A stretch of 49,400 nt of DNA, taken from assembly GCA_030696455.1 (NCBI GenBank), contig JAUYSH010000147.1, positions 1 to 49,400 of the forward strand, written 5' to 3'. The stretch comes from Elusimicrobiota bacterium. GTDB taxonomy: Bacteria; Elusimicrobiota; Elusimicrobia; UBA1565; UBA9628. The notes beneath the pieces were generated by a model that had not been told where the DNA came from, did no database searches, and saw only the letters and a list, made by a program, of their open reading frames with translations. Both the position numbers and the translations under genes were made by a program. This document shows positions 14,617-23,041 of the stretch, piece after piece; within the stretch, counting starts at the first letter, position 1; each line of letters opens with the position of its first letter.

Positions 14617-17040
14617 TTAACGCGCCGCGGCCCGCCGGTCGTACGCGGCGCGGGCCTCGACGGCGAACCGGTAGGCGGCCTCGTAGCGCGCGGCGACGTC
14701 CTTCGAGGGGCTTCCCAGCCCGGCGAACCAGGTCAGCGGGTTCCACCAGACGCGCCGCAGGCGCGCCAGGTTCGACTCCGAGTGGTACAGGTACTCGAAG
14801 TACACCGTGCGGCCGTCGATCTTGATGCGCACCTGCGGGTTGTCCGCGGCGAAGTGGGAGAGGAGCTCGAGCTCCACGCCCTTCGGCAGCGCGCCGACGA
14901 TCACGCGCGCGGCGATGACCGCCGCCCTGGCCTCGGGGCCGAACTTGCCGGTCATGGTCACGCCTTCGGAGGCGCCGGATCCGGGATTCTCGTCCTCGAG
15001 GGTGCGCATGAACGCGTCCTCGCTGGGCTCGCGGCCGAGGAAGGCCTTCAGCGATTCCTCCTCGGACCGCTGCGAGCCGGTCTCGAGGATTTCGCGGCGG
15101 TAGCGGGCGCCGACGGAGGGGTTCAGCGGCCCCTCGGCCTTGAAGGCGGAGTAGATGTCCTCCGCGAAGACGAGCGACCAGAGATAGGAGTAGTAGCCCG
15201 CGCCGTAGCCGCCCATCAGGTGGCCGAAGCTCGCCGCGGAGTTGCCGCCGGGCGCCTGCGGCATGCCGGTGATCTCGGCGACGACGCGGTTGAACTCCGC
15301 GGAAGGGTCGGAGGGCGCGAGCGAGTGCAGCGCCATGTCGGCGGCGGCCATCGCGATCTGCTGCAGGGTCTGCACGCCCTCGTTGAAGCGGCGCGCGGCC
15401 GTCATTTTCTTGAACAGCGCCTCGGGCAGCGGCTCGCCGGTGTCCCAGCGGCCGGAGATCTCGGCCAGGACCTCGGGCTCCCAGGCGAAATTCTCGAGCA
15501 TCTGCGAGGGGGCCTCGACGAAGTCGAGGGCGACCGAGGTGCCCGAGAAGGACATGTGGCGCGCCTTGGTGAGCGTCTGGTGCATCAGGTGACCGAACTC
15601 GTGGAAGAAGGTCTCGACCTCGGCGTGCGGCAGGAGCGCGGGCTTGCCCGGGATCGCCTTGGGGAAGTTGGCGACCATCGCGGCGGCGGTCCGGTCGTAG
15701 CCGCCGGGGACCGCGCGTCCCATGAGCAGGGGGAACGCGGCCGCGTGCGTGTACTTGCCCTCGCGCGGATACAGGTCCAGGTAGAAGTGGCCGATCGGCT
15801 TTCCGGTCTTCGTGTCCACGATCTCGAAGAGGCGCACGTCAGGGTGCCAGACGGACGCTTCCTCGACCTCGGTGAAGGTCACGCCGAGTATGCGCTGGTA
15901 TATCTTCAGCACGCCGGAGACGACGCGGTCCACGGGGAAGTACTGGCGGACCTCCTCGGCGTCGTAGGAGTATTTTTCCTCGCGCAGGATACGGGAATAG
16001 AACCCGCGCTCGTGGTCGCCGATCTCGGAGGCACCCGGCTCTTCGCGGCGCTTGACCTCGAGCACGGCCGCGAGCTCCGCCTTCGCGCGCGCGCGCACCT
16101 TGCCGGTCAGCTTGGAGAGGAACGCGGCGACGCGCTCGGGCGTCTTGGCCATGCGGTCCTTGAGCGCCATCGTCGGATAGTCCTTGCGGCCGAGCAGCAC
16201 CGCGAGTTCGCGGCGCAGCTCGAGTCCCTCCTTGAGGATGGGCAGGTTCTCCGGCACCGCCCGGTTCTCGTATTTGTGGTTGAGCGCTTGTCGCAGCTCG
16301 CCGCTCTCGGCGTAGCGCATGAACGGCACGTAGCTCGGGTAATCGAGGCCGATCTTGTATTTTCCCTCGGCCGTCTTCTCGAGGCCCGCCTTGTAGTCCG
16401 CGGGCAGACCGGCCAGGCCGTCCTCGTCCACCTCGAGCCAGTCCTTGCTCTCGTTGATGTTGATCTCGAAGCGCGAGGACAGGTCGTTGAGCTTGCGCTG
16501 GATGGCCTTGAGGCGCTCGCGCTGCTCCGGCGGCAGGCCGAGGCCGCTGTCGCGGTAGTCGCGCAGGGTCTTGTCGAGCAGCCTTTGGTCGGCGGCGTCG
16601 AGCGCCTCGCCTTTCGCGGCGGCGGCCTGCGCGCGCTCGAACAGGTCTTGGCGCTGGCCGAGCTCGACGAAGCGGCGGTTCATCACCTTCTCGATGGCCT
16701 GGGCGGTCATGCGCACCCCCTTGTCGGGGGAGACGTGGGCGTTGAAGACGAGGGGGATCACCGAGCGGACATAGTCCCCGACGGCCCGCTCCTGGGCCAG
16801 CACGGTGTTCGCGAAGGCCGGCGAGGGCGCGGCGAGGATGCCCTTGAGGGCGCCGTCGAGCGTGGCGGAGGCGTCGCGGTACGCCTGTCGCATTTCTTGA
16901 CGAGAAAGATCGAAACGAAGCGCGGGGACCGAAGGGGCGCCTCCCGGGACGCTCGCGGCGGAATTGAGGACCTGCGCGGCGGCCGGCGCGGCCGGGGAGA
17001 AGGCGAGAAGCAGCGCGAGAAAGAGGGGGAGCGATTTCAT
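14617..17040 (-). CDS. Secreted M3-family oligopeptidase
   Basis: This 807-residue zinc metallopeptidase of the thimet oligopeptidase/PrlC family carries a signal peptide (cleavage near AAPAAAQ), so it acts in the periplasm or outside rather than in the cytosol, as is usual for PrlC. The zinc site is HEFGH at residues 480-484 with the third ligand E509 in DFVEAPSQ, and the conserved YAERGYSYL-like end of the family is seen as GGYGAGYYSYLWS. About 120 residues after the normal family end (from ENPGSG on) form an extra C-terminal domain of unknown role. The start follows a -10 box TAGGAT (17052-17047) with 6 nt between and no Shine-Dalgarno. Confidence 0.92.
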   Translation of the reverse strand: MKSLPLFLALLLAFSPAAPAAAQVLNSAASVPGGAPSVPALRFDLSRQEMRQAYRDASATLDGALKGILAAPSPAFANTVLAQERAVGDYVRSVIPLVFNAHVSPDKGVRMTAQAIEKVMNRRFVELGQRQDLFERAQAAAAKGEALDAADQRLLDKTLRDYRDSGLGLPPEQRERLKAIQRKLNDLSSRFEININESKDWLEVDEDGLAGLPADYKAGLEKTAEGKYKIGLDYPSYVPFMRYAESGELRQALNHKYENRAVPENLPILKEGLELRRELAVLLGRKDYPTMALKDRMAKTPERVAAFLSKLTGKVRARAKAELAAVLEVKRREEPGASEIGDHERGFYSRILREEKYSYDAEEVRQYFPVDRVVSGVLKIYQRILGVTFTEVEEASVWHPDVRLFEIVDTKTGKPIGHFYLDLYPREGKYTHAAAFPLLMGRAVPGGYDRTAAAMVANFPKAIPGKPALLPHAEVETFFHEFGHLMHQTLTKARHMSFSGTSVALDFVEAPSQMLENFAWEPEVLAEISGRWDTGEPLPEALFKKMTAARRFNEGVQTLQQIAMAAADMALHSLAPSDPSAEFNRVVAEITGMPQAPGGNSAASFGHLMGGYGAGYYSYLWSLVFAEDIYSAFKAEGPLNPSVGARYRREILETGSQRSEEESLKAFLGREPSEDAFMRTLEDENPGSGASEGVTMTGKFGPEARAAVIAARVIVGALPKGVELELLSHFAADNPQVRIKIDGRTVYFEYLYHSESNLARLRRVWWNPLTWFAGLGSPSKDVAARYEAAYRFAVEARAAYDRRAAAR

Positions 17041-17046
17041 GACGCC

Positions 17047-17052
17047 ATCCTA
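17047..17052 (-). promoter_or_regulatory. Leaderless-type -10 box of the M3 peptidase gene
   Basis: TAGGAT on the minus strand is followed by 6 nt and the ATG. With the usual 6-7 nt from -10 box to transcription start, the mRNA would begin at or next to the start codon. Confidence 0.55.
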
Positions 17053-17126
17053 TTAAGAGGCGCGTGTTCCGGGATGAGCCGGAGGGCCCAACGCGGCCGC
17101 GTCAGAGGACCTAGGGCGGAAATTGC

Positions 17127-17132
17127 TATTGT
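17127..17132 (+). promoter_or_regulatory. Leaderless-type -10 box of the AI-2E-family gene
   Basis: TATTGT lies 7 nt before the ATG at 17140, with no ribosome-binding site between. Confidence 0.5.
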
Positions 17133-17139
17133 CTAGGTC

Positions 17140-18129
17140 ATGAGTTCAACCGTATCGGGACCGCGCCAGGCGTCCTACGCGCTGTTAGCCCTCGCGCTGT
17201 TCGTCATGGTGCGCTTCGGCCTCGGGCCATGCGTGCTGTCCGGTCTGGTCTCGTTCATGATCATGGACCTCACGGAGCGCGCCTTGCGCCGACGCGGCAC
17301 CGGGCGCCGCTACGCGCGCTGGATAGCCCTGGCCATGTTCGCGATCATGGCCACCGCGCTGACCTGGATCTTCGTCGCGTTCATGCGCGTCGGCGTGTCC
17401 CGCCTGCCGGTGCTGCTCGACACCGTGCTGCCCCGGCTGACCACGCTCTCCCACGAGTTCGGCTACTCCCTTCCGGTCGACAACGCGCTCGAGCTGCGCG
17501 ACCTGCTCGTCGCTTCGGCCAAGGAGAACTTCTCCTCGGTCAGCAAGACGAGCAACCTGCTCACGCGCGGCTTCTTTCAAATCGTCATCGGCGCGGTCGC
17601 GGCGGCGATGCGGTTTCTGACGCCGCCGGACCAGGACGGCAGCTCCAACCTTTTCGAGCTCCTGCGTTCGGAGTTCTCCGCGCGCGTACGCCTGTTCGTG
17701 CGCAGCTTCGAGCTCGTCGTCGGCGCGCAGGTCGTGATCTCGATCATAAACACGCTCCTGACCGCGTGCTTTCTCTATGCGATGGACTTCCCGTTCAAGA
17801 ACTTCCTGATCCTGACGACGTTCGTCTTCGGCCTGGTGCCGATCGTCGGCAACATCGTCAGCAACATCGCGATCGTGACCGCCGGGCTGACGATCTCCGT
17901 GCATCTCGCCACGGCCGGGCTCGTTTACCTCGTCACCATCCACACGTTCGAGCATTTCCTGAACAGCCGCATCGTCGGCGGCTCCATCGACACGCCGATG
18001 TGGATGACCTTGCTCGGCATCCTCGTGGGCGAGGCGCTGATGGGCGTGCCCGGCGTGCTTCTGGCGCCGGCCCTGCTGCACTACGTGCGCGCCGAGCTGC
18101 GCGACCTCCCGGCGGCCGCTAAGCCCTGA
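17140..18129 (+). CDS. AI-2E-family (PerM/YdiK-like) membrane permease
   Basis: This 329-residue polytopic protein has the family layout: two N-terminal helix pairs, a soluble middle region (about residues 85-185), then a cluster of helices. The C-terminal pattern includes GLVPIVGNIVSN, HTFEHFLNSRIVG and LLGILVGEALMGVPGVLLA. Members have been linked to autoinducer-2 export, to sodium/proton antiport or to no known substrate, so I do not assign one. The gene has a -10 box close to its ATG and its 3' end overlaps the convergent glycosidase gene by 11 bp. Confidence 0.88.
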   Translation: MSSTVSGPRQASYALLALALFVMVRFGLGPCVLSGLVSFMIMDLTERALRRRGTGRRYARWIALAMFAIMATALTWIFVAFMRVGVSRLPVLLDTVLPRLTTLSHEFGYSLPVDNALELRDLLVASAKENFSSVSKTSNLLTRGFFQIVIGAVAAAMRFLTPPDQDGSSNLFELLRSEFSARVRLFVRSFELVVGAQVVISIINTLLTACFLYAMDFPFKNFLILTTFVFGLVPIVGNIVSNIAIVTAGLTISVHLATAGLVYLVTIHTFEHFLNSRIVGGSIDTPMWMTLLGILVGEALMGVPGVLLAPALLHYVRAELRDLPAAAKP

Positions 18130-20428
18130 TCCCGAGCAGCTCCCCGAGGCGCCGGGCCTCCGCCGGGAGCGCGCTCCCCGATTTCAGCCAGCGGAACACC
18201 CGCACCTGCGCGGCGGGGCGCCAATCGTGCAGGCCCGCGACGCCCGCGGCGGTAACGGCCTCGACGAGCTCCCGGCAGGACTCCCCGGCCGAGCCGTTCT
18301 CCAGGCCGCCGAGCAGGCGGTCGATGCCGCGCATGAACGGCAGCTCGGCGCGCGCGGCGGGAATGGGAAGCCCGGCGGCCTTGGCGCGCGTCACGACGGA
18401 TTTCAGCTCGTCGAGCGCGCCGAAAGCGTCCTCCTCGAAGCGCCGCGCCGCGTCGGACAAAGCGTGCCCCAGCGAGAGACTCGTCTCCTCGTCGAGGCCG
18501 GGCGGCAGGGGCAGGTCGAGGCCGCGGAACTGCTCGGCGAGGGTGAGCGCGTCCTCGAGCTGATCGCGCCCGGCCGCCTCCCAGCGGGTGAGGCGGCGCT
18601 TGAGCACGGTCGTCAGGACCTTCTCGCGCTCGTCGGGGCGCAGGTCGCGCAGGAGGAACAGCCGGCCCGGGGGGAGCGCGGCCTCCGTGCCGCCCGCGGC
18701 CGCGTGCAGCAGGCTGTCGAAGCGGTCGTCGGGAAGGTCGCCGGAGCAGACGAAGGCCTGCACGCGCTGGCCCTTGAGCACCGCGGCGAAGAAGGTCCGG
18801 GTCCAGTGGGCACCGGTGCACCCATCATAAAAGGAGGAGCGGCCCGCCGCCACCGTGATCCCGCCCTCGACGCGGCGCGTGAAGCGCTCGCTGTCGGCGC
18901 GGTGATGGTGCACGAAGGCGGGCGGCTGGTCCTCGAACAGCAGGGACACGGCGTAGTGGGCGGCGACGTGATCGGGAGTGACGATCTGCGTCTTCACCAG
19001 CTTCTCCCATACTCCGCCCTCGTCTTTGAGCTCCGCGACGAAGCCCGCCTCATAGTCGGCGCCCAGGGACCGGGCGAGCTCGAGGGCGCGGGCGGCGTAC
19101 AGCAGTACCTGGACCGGCTCGATGCGGGAAAGCTGATCGAAGAACCAGCCGCAGCTCGTGAACATCATCAGGGAGTGGCGCTGCAGCTCGAGAAAGGTCA
19201 GCGCGCGCACCCGGGCGGCCTCGTCCCTCGCCGAAGGCGCGTGCCGGGCCAGGAAGGCCGCGACGTTCGCCTCGGAGCGGTCGAGCACGACGGAGACGTA
19301 GGCGTCGCGCGCGGCCCAAGGGTCGAGGAGGAGGCCCTTCGCCTCCTTTTCGTAAAGGGCGGAGAATTTTTCGCGCAGGCCCTCGAGGGCGGCGCGCAGC
19401 GGCGCGCGCCAGTCGAGGCTCGCGCCCTCGACGGCGCCGCAGCCGCAGGCGGAGCGCCAGCGCTCGACGCCGTGCGGGCAGCTCCAGGACGTGCCGCCCT
19501 CGCGCAGGCGCACCTCGTGGCGGGGCGGATGCTTGGCCAGCCACCAGCCGAGGTTGACGGGCGTGACCCCTTTGGCGGGCAGCGCGTAGCGCAGGAAGTG
19601 GGCCAGGCCCATCTCGGCGAAGGACTCGTGGTGGCCGTAGGACTCGCCGTCGGTGGCGAGCAGGGCCAAGGCGTCCTCGGCGGTGGGCGGCAGGCGCGAG
19701 ACGACGCGGCCGGCGAAGGCGTTGCTGTCGCTCATCGCGCGCTCGAAGGCCACGGACCTCGACAGCGGGCCGTCGTAGAAGAACACGGCCAGGACGCTCT
19801 TGCCGTCGGTCCACTGATACGGCGTGCCGGGGCGAAGCGCGTCGGAGGCGCTTTTAAATACGCCCCCTGAAAGGGGGCGTACCGCGTCGGCCTGGTGCGG
19901 CTCGAGGATCACGAACTTGACGCCCTCGGCGGCGACGGCGGCCATGGTCGCGTCGTCGGTGGCGCACTCCGGAAGCCACAGGCCCTCGGCGTCGCGCCCG
20001 AACCGCTTCTTGAAATCGGCCAGGCCCCAGCGGATCTCGGTCAGGCGGTCGCGGTGGGAGGCGAGGGGGAGGATCGAATGATGGAACGCCTGCGCCAGCG
20101 CGTTGCCGTGGCCGTCGAGGCGGGCGGCGCTCTCCCGGTCCGCCGTGAGCAGGCGCGCGTAGCCGTGGGGATGGGCCGTCTCCAGCCAGGCCAGCAAGGT
20201 CGGTCCGAAGTTGAACGACATCCACGCGTAGTTGTCGACGATGTCGGTGATGCGGCCCTCGCTGTCGACGACGCGGGCCTCGCCGTTGGGCACGTAGCAC
20301 TCGCGCGCGATGCGCGCGTTCCAGTCGTGGTCGCGGCCCGCGGAGGGCTGGCGCTCCACCGCGCCCGTCCAGGGGTTCTCCCGGGGAGGCTGGTAGAAAT
20401 GTCCGTGCACGCAGGCGAAACGCTTCAC
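18119..20428 (-). CDS. DUF3536-type GH57-like glycoside hydrolase
   Basis: This 769-residue protein opens with CVHGHFYQPPRENPW, the hallmark of the DUF3536/GH57-like family. It continues with NFGPTLLAWLE, the WLPECATDD segment of the catalytic barrel and DGESYGHH, whose acidic residues are candidate catalytic groups. The C-terminal half is helical. Family members act on alpha-glucans or related polysaccharides, but the specificity is unproven. There is no signal peptide, so it is cytosolic. It starts at a GTG 6 nt after a TAAAAT box and is divergent from the cyclase gene. A 9-bp hairpin sequence lies inside the coding region at 19863-19885. Confidence 0.85.
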   Translation of the reverse strand: MKRFACVHGHFYQPPRENPWTGAVERQPSAGRDHDWNARIARECYVPNGEARVVDSEGRITDIVDNYAWMSFNFGPTLLAWLETAHPHGYARLLTADRESAARLDGHGNALAQAFHHSILPLASHRDRLTEIRWGLADFKKRFGRDAEGLWLPECATDDATMAAVAAEGVKFVILEPHQADAVRPLSGGVFKSASDALRPGTPYQWTDGKSVLAVFFYDGPLSRSVAFERAMSDSNAFAGRVVSRLPPTAEDALALLATDGESYGHHESFAEMGLAHFLRYALPAKGVTPVNLGWWLAKHPPRHEVRLREGGTSWSCPHGVERWRSACGCGAVEGASLDWRAPLRAALEGLREKFSALYEKEAKGLLLDPWAARDAYVSVVLDRSEANVAAFLARHAPSARDEAARVRALTFLELQRHSLMMFTSCGWFFDQLSRIEPVQVLLYAARALELARSLGADYEAGFVAELKDEGGVWEKLVKTQIVTPDHVAAHYAVSLLFEDQPPAFVHHHRADSERFTRRVEGGITVAAGRSSFYDGCTGAHWTRTFFAAVLKGQRVQAFVCSGDLPDDRFDSLLHAAAGGTEAALPPGRLFLLRDLRPDEREKVLTTVLKRRLTRWEAAGRDQLEDALTLAEQFRGLDLPLPPGLDEETSLSLGHALSDAARRFEEDAFGALDELKSVVTRAKAAGLPIPAARAELPFMRGIDRLLGGLENGSAGESCRELVEAVTAAGVAGLHDWRPAAQVRVFRWLKSGSALPAEARRLGELLGIRA

Positions 20429-20434
20429 CCTCTT

Positions 20435-20460
20435 ATTTTACTTATTCGGACTGCTATAAT
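20435..20460. promoter_or_regulatory. Divergent leaderless promoters (glycosidase / cyclase)
   Basis: On the minus strand TAAAAT (20440-20435) is 6 nt before the GTG of the glycosidase. On the plus strand TATAAT (20455-20460) is 6 nt before the GTG at 20467. Only 38 bp separate the two start codons, so the promoters must share or exclude each other's -35 regions. Confidence 0.6.
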
Positions 20461-20466
20461 TCATTG

Positions 20467-22275
20467 GTGGAACCGGTCCGGCTCGAACAAACCTTCCTCC
20501 TCTCGTCGGCCCCGGCCGCGCTGTGGCCTCTCGTCTCCAACACCGACCGGCTCAACCGCGCCCTCGGCCTGCCCGCGACGACCTCCTCCGGCGCCGATCC
20601 CGAGGATTATTCCCAGCAGGTCAGCGCCCGACTGCTGGGCCTGCCGCTGCGCTGGCGGGAGGAGCCGTTCGACTACGTCGACGGCCGCGGCTACGAGGTC
20701 GTCCGCGAATTCCATGCCGGTCCCTTCACGCGCTTCCAGGGCGGGCTGAGGATGGCCGCCGAGGGCGGCGGGACCAAGGCGACCTTGTACGGAGCGTTCT
20801 GGCCCCGCAAGGAGTGGCTGCGGCCGCTCGCCGGCCTGTTCGCGCGCAAGGCGATGGGCGATATGTTGGCAATCTACCGCCGCATCGACGAGTCGCTCGC
20901 CAAGCTCGGGACCTTCCCGGCTCCGCCGCGCACCCTCACGCCGCTCGCCGAGGATCTGTTCGCCTCCCGCTCCGCCGTGCTGCGCGGTCAGCCCGTGGAC
21001 AAGCCCTGCGCCGAGCGCCTCCTCGCCCACCTCCAAGCCGCCTCGGACGACGAGCTGCGCGGCATGCGTCCCTTCGAGCTCGCCGACCGCTGGGGCCTGC
21101 CGCGGCTGGCGACGCTCGGCGTCTTCCTGCACGCGACCAAGGCCGGCCTGCTCGACCTCAAGTGGGAGGTCCTGTGCCCGAACTGTGCGGCGCCCAAAGA
21201 GACGCTCGCGTCGCTCTCGCAGCTGAAAGGGACGTCGCATTGCGGCTCGTGCGAGATCGACTACGGCGTGAGCCTCGATAAATCCGTCGAGCTGCGCTTC
21301 TCCGTGAACCCGAGCGTGCGCGACGCCAAGGGCGCGGTGTTCTGCGCCGGCAGCCCCGCCCACTCCCGCCACGCCGCCGCGCAGCTGCGCCTCGACGGCG
21401 CCGCGGTCCGCACGGTCGAGATGGACCTCGAGGGCCGCTCCTACGCCGTCCGCCTGCTGCAGACGAAGCGCGCGGTGCTCCTGAGGCCGGCGATCGGGGG
21501 CCCCGCGACCGTGTCCGTCGATTTCGGCCGCGCCGAAGACGGCGACGAGCTCGCCTTCCGCCCGGGGCTCGTGAAGCTTCTTTTTCAGCCGACCCTGGCG
21601 CCCGGGCTCGCGCGCGTCGAGAAGGAAAGCTGGAAGGACGCGGCGGCCACGGCGGAGCTCGTCACGACGATGCAGGAGTTTCGAGACCTATTTTCTTCGG
21701 AGGTCCTAGCGCCCGGCGTGGAAATCGGCATCAAGAACCTGGCTCTGCTGTTCACCGACCTGAAGGGCTCCACGGCGCTGTACGAGCGCGTGGGCGACGC
21801 GACCGCCTACGGCGTCGTGCGCGACCACTTCGGCTGGCTGACCGCGATCGTCGCGGCGCGCGGCGGCGCGGTGGTCAAGACGATCGGCGACGCGGTGATG
21901 GCGGTGTTCCCGTCCGGCGAGGGGGCGCTCGAGGCGGCGCTCGACATGCAGTCGCGCCTGAGCGAGCTGACCTCGCGCCTGGCGCCGCGCGAACCGGTCG
22001 CCCTCAAGATCGGCGTCCATCAAGGTCCGTCCATCGCGATCAACGCGGGGGGGAACCTCGACTACTTCGGGACCATGGTCAACGTCGCCGCGCGAGTGCA
22101 GAACGAGAGCGCCGGCGGCGACATCGTGATCACGAAGGCGATCTCCGAAGACCCGGCGTGCGCGGCCGCCCTCGCGCGGCGCGTCGCCTCGGCGGACCAC
22201 TTCACGATCCCGCTCAAGGGGCTCACGGGCGAGTTCGACCTGTGGCGCCTGACCGCCCGCCCGGCGATTGAGTAG
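20467..22275 (+). CDS. Class III adenylate/guanylate cyclase with N-terminal SRPBCC/DUF5939-like domain
   Basis: About residues 1-180 resemble the DUF5939/SRPBCC-type domain found ahead of some cyclases. A zinc ribbon follows (CPNC near residue 237, CGSC near 259), then a linker region, then the class III cyclase domain from about 425. The cyclase domain has metal-binding aspartates in LLFTDLKGST and in KTIGDAVMAVFPSG, and FGTMVNVAARVQ. The protein should make cAMP or cGMP in the cytoplasm. No TM segments are present, so its input is cytosolic. I prefer the GTG at 20467, exactly 6 nt after TATAAT, over the TTG at 20464. The next gene's -10 box overlaps its stop codon. Confidence 0.9.
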   Translation: MEPVRLEQTFLLSSAPAALWPLVSNTDRLNRALGLPATTSSGADPEDYSQQVSARLLGLPLRWREEPFDYVDGRGYEVVREFHAGPFTRFQGGLRMAAEGGGTKATLYGAFWPRKEWLRPLAGLFARKAMGDMLAIYRRIDESLAKLGTFPAPPRTLTPLAEDLFASRSAVLRGQPVDKPCAERLLAHLQAASDDELRGMRPFELADRWGLPRLATLGVFLHATKAGLLDLKWEVLCPNCAAPKETLASLSQLKGTSHCGSCEIDYGVSLDKSVELRFSVNPSVRDAKGAVFCAGSPAHSRHAAAQLRLDGAAVRTVEMDLEGRSYAVRLLQTKRAVLLRPAIGGPATVSVDFGRAEDGDELAFRPGLVKLLFQPTLAPGLARVEKESWKDAAATAELVTTMQEFRDLFSSEVLAPGVEIGIKNLALLFTDLKGSTALYERVGDATAYGVVRDHFGWLTAIVAARGGAVVKTIGDAVMAVFPSGEGALEAALDMQSRLSELTSRLAPREPVALKIGVHQGPSIAINAGGNLDYFGTMVNVAARVQNESAGGDIVITKAISEDPACAAALARRVASADHFTIPLKGLTGEFDLWRLTARPAIE

Positions 22276-22278
22276 AAT
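22273..22278 (+). promoter_or_regulatory. -10 box overlapping the cyclase stop codon
   Basis: TAGAAT starts with the TAG stop of the cyclase gene and lies 6 nt before the ATG at 22285. It probably drives the downstream six-gene operon as a leaderless mRNA, in addition to any read-through. Confidence 0.5.
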
Positions 22279-22284
22279 GCGCCG

Positions 22285-23040
22285 ATGAAGGCCCTGTTTT
22301 GCGCGCTGCTCCTCGCGGCTCCCGCCTCCGCCGCGGAGCCGGACATCCGGGATCTCGTCGACAAGGCCAACAAGGCCTTGCGCGGCGACTCGAGCCACGG
22401 CCGCCTCACGATGACGATCGAGACGCCGGAGTGGAAGCGCACGCTCGAGATCGAGGGCTGGAACAAGGAGCGGACCTACGCCTTCATCAAGATCCTCTCG
22501 CCCGCCAAGGAGCGCGGCAACACGACCTTGCGGCGCAAGACCGAGATGTGGGTCTGGCTGCCGAAGGTTGAGCGCGTCATCAAGATCCCTCCCACGATGA
22601 TGCACTCGACCTGGCAGGGCTCCGATTTCACCTACGAGGACATCGTCAAGGCCGACTCCATCGTCAAGGACTACACCCACAAGCTCCTGAAGACGACCAA
22701 GGAGGAAGGCCGCACGATCTATCACATCGAGGCGACCCCCAAGCCCGACGCGCCCGTCGTCTGGGGCAAGGTCTTGACCGACGTGGCGCTCTACGACGAC
22801 GATCAGTCGGTCGTTCCCCTCAATGAGCTCGATTTCTCCGAGCGCGGCGAGCTGATCCGCACCATCACCCTCTCCGACATCAAGATCATGAGCGGGCGGC
22901 GGGTCCCCGCCCGCCTGGAGTGCGTGCCGGCGCGGAAGAAGGGCCAGCGCACGATTCTTCAGTACAAAGAGCTGGAGTTCGACATCCCCTTGAGCGAGTC
23001 CTTCTTCAGCTACCAGCGCCTGCAGAAGGGCGGGAGCTGA
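22285..23040 (+). CDS. LolA-like outer-membrane lipoprotein-sorting protein
   Basis: This 251-residue periplasmic protein has a signal peptide (cleavage near APASA/AEP). It matches the LolA/LolB-like lipoprotein-sorting family by SPAKERGNTTLRRKTEMWVW, LPKVERVIKIPP, a WQGSDFTYED turn and the C-terminal GRRVPARLE region. The fold is a half-barrel that binds acyl chains. Directly downstream are an FtsX-type permease and a LolD-type ATPase, so it is likely the periplasmic carrier for cargo extracted by that pair. The cargo, lipoprotein or lipid, is not evident. Confidence 0.85.
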   Translation: MKALFCALLLAAPASAAEPDIRDLVDKANKALRGDSSHGRLTMTIETPEWKRTLEIEGWNKERTYAFIKILSPAKERGNTTLRRKTEMWVWLPKVERVIKIPPTMMHSTWQGSDFTYEDIVKADSIVKDYTHKLLKTTKEEGRTIYHIEATPKPDAPVVWGKVLTDVALYDDDQSVVPLNELDFSERGELIRTITLSDIKIMSGRRVPARLECVPARKKGQRTILQYKELEFDIPLSESFFSYQRLQKGGS

Positions 23041-23041
23041 T

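Noticed and set aside
14782-17136. 784-residue plus-strand frame opposite the M3 peptidase
   Set aside because: It is the shadow of a confirmed zinc peptidase gene, with no promoter or family resemblance.
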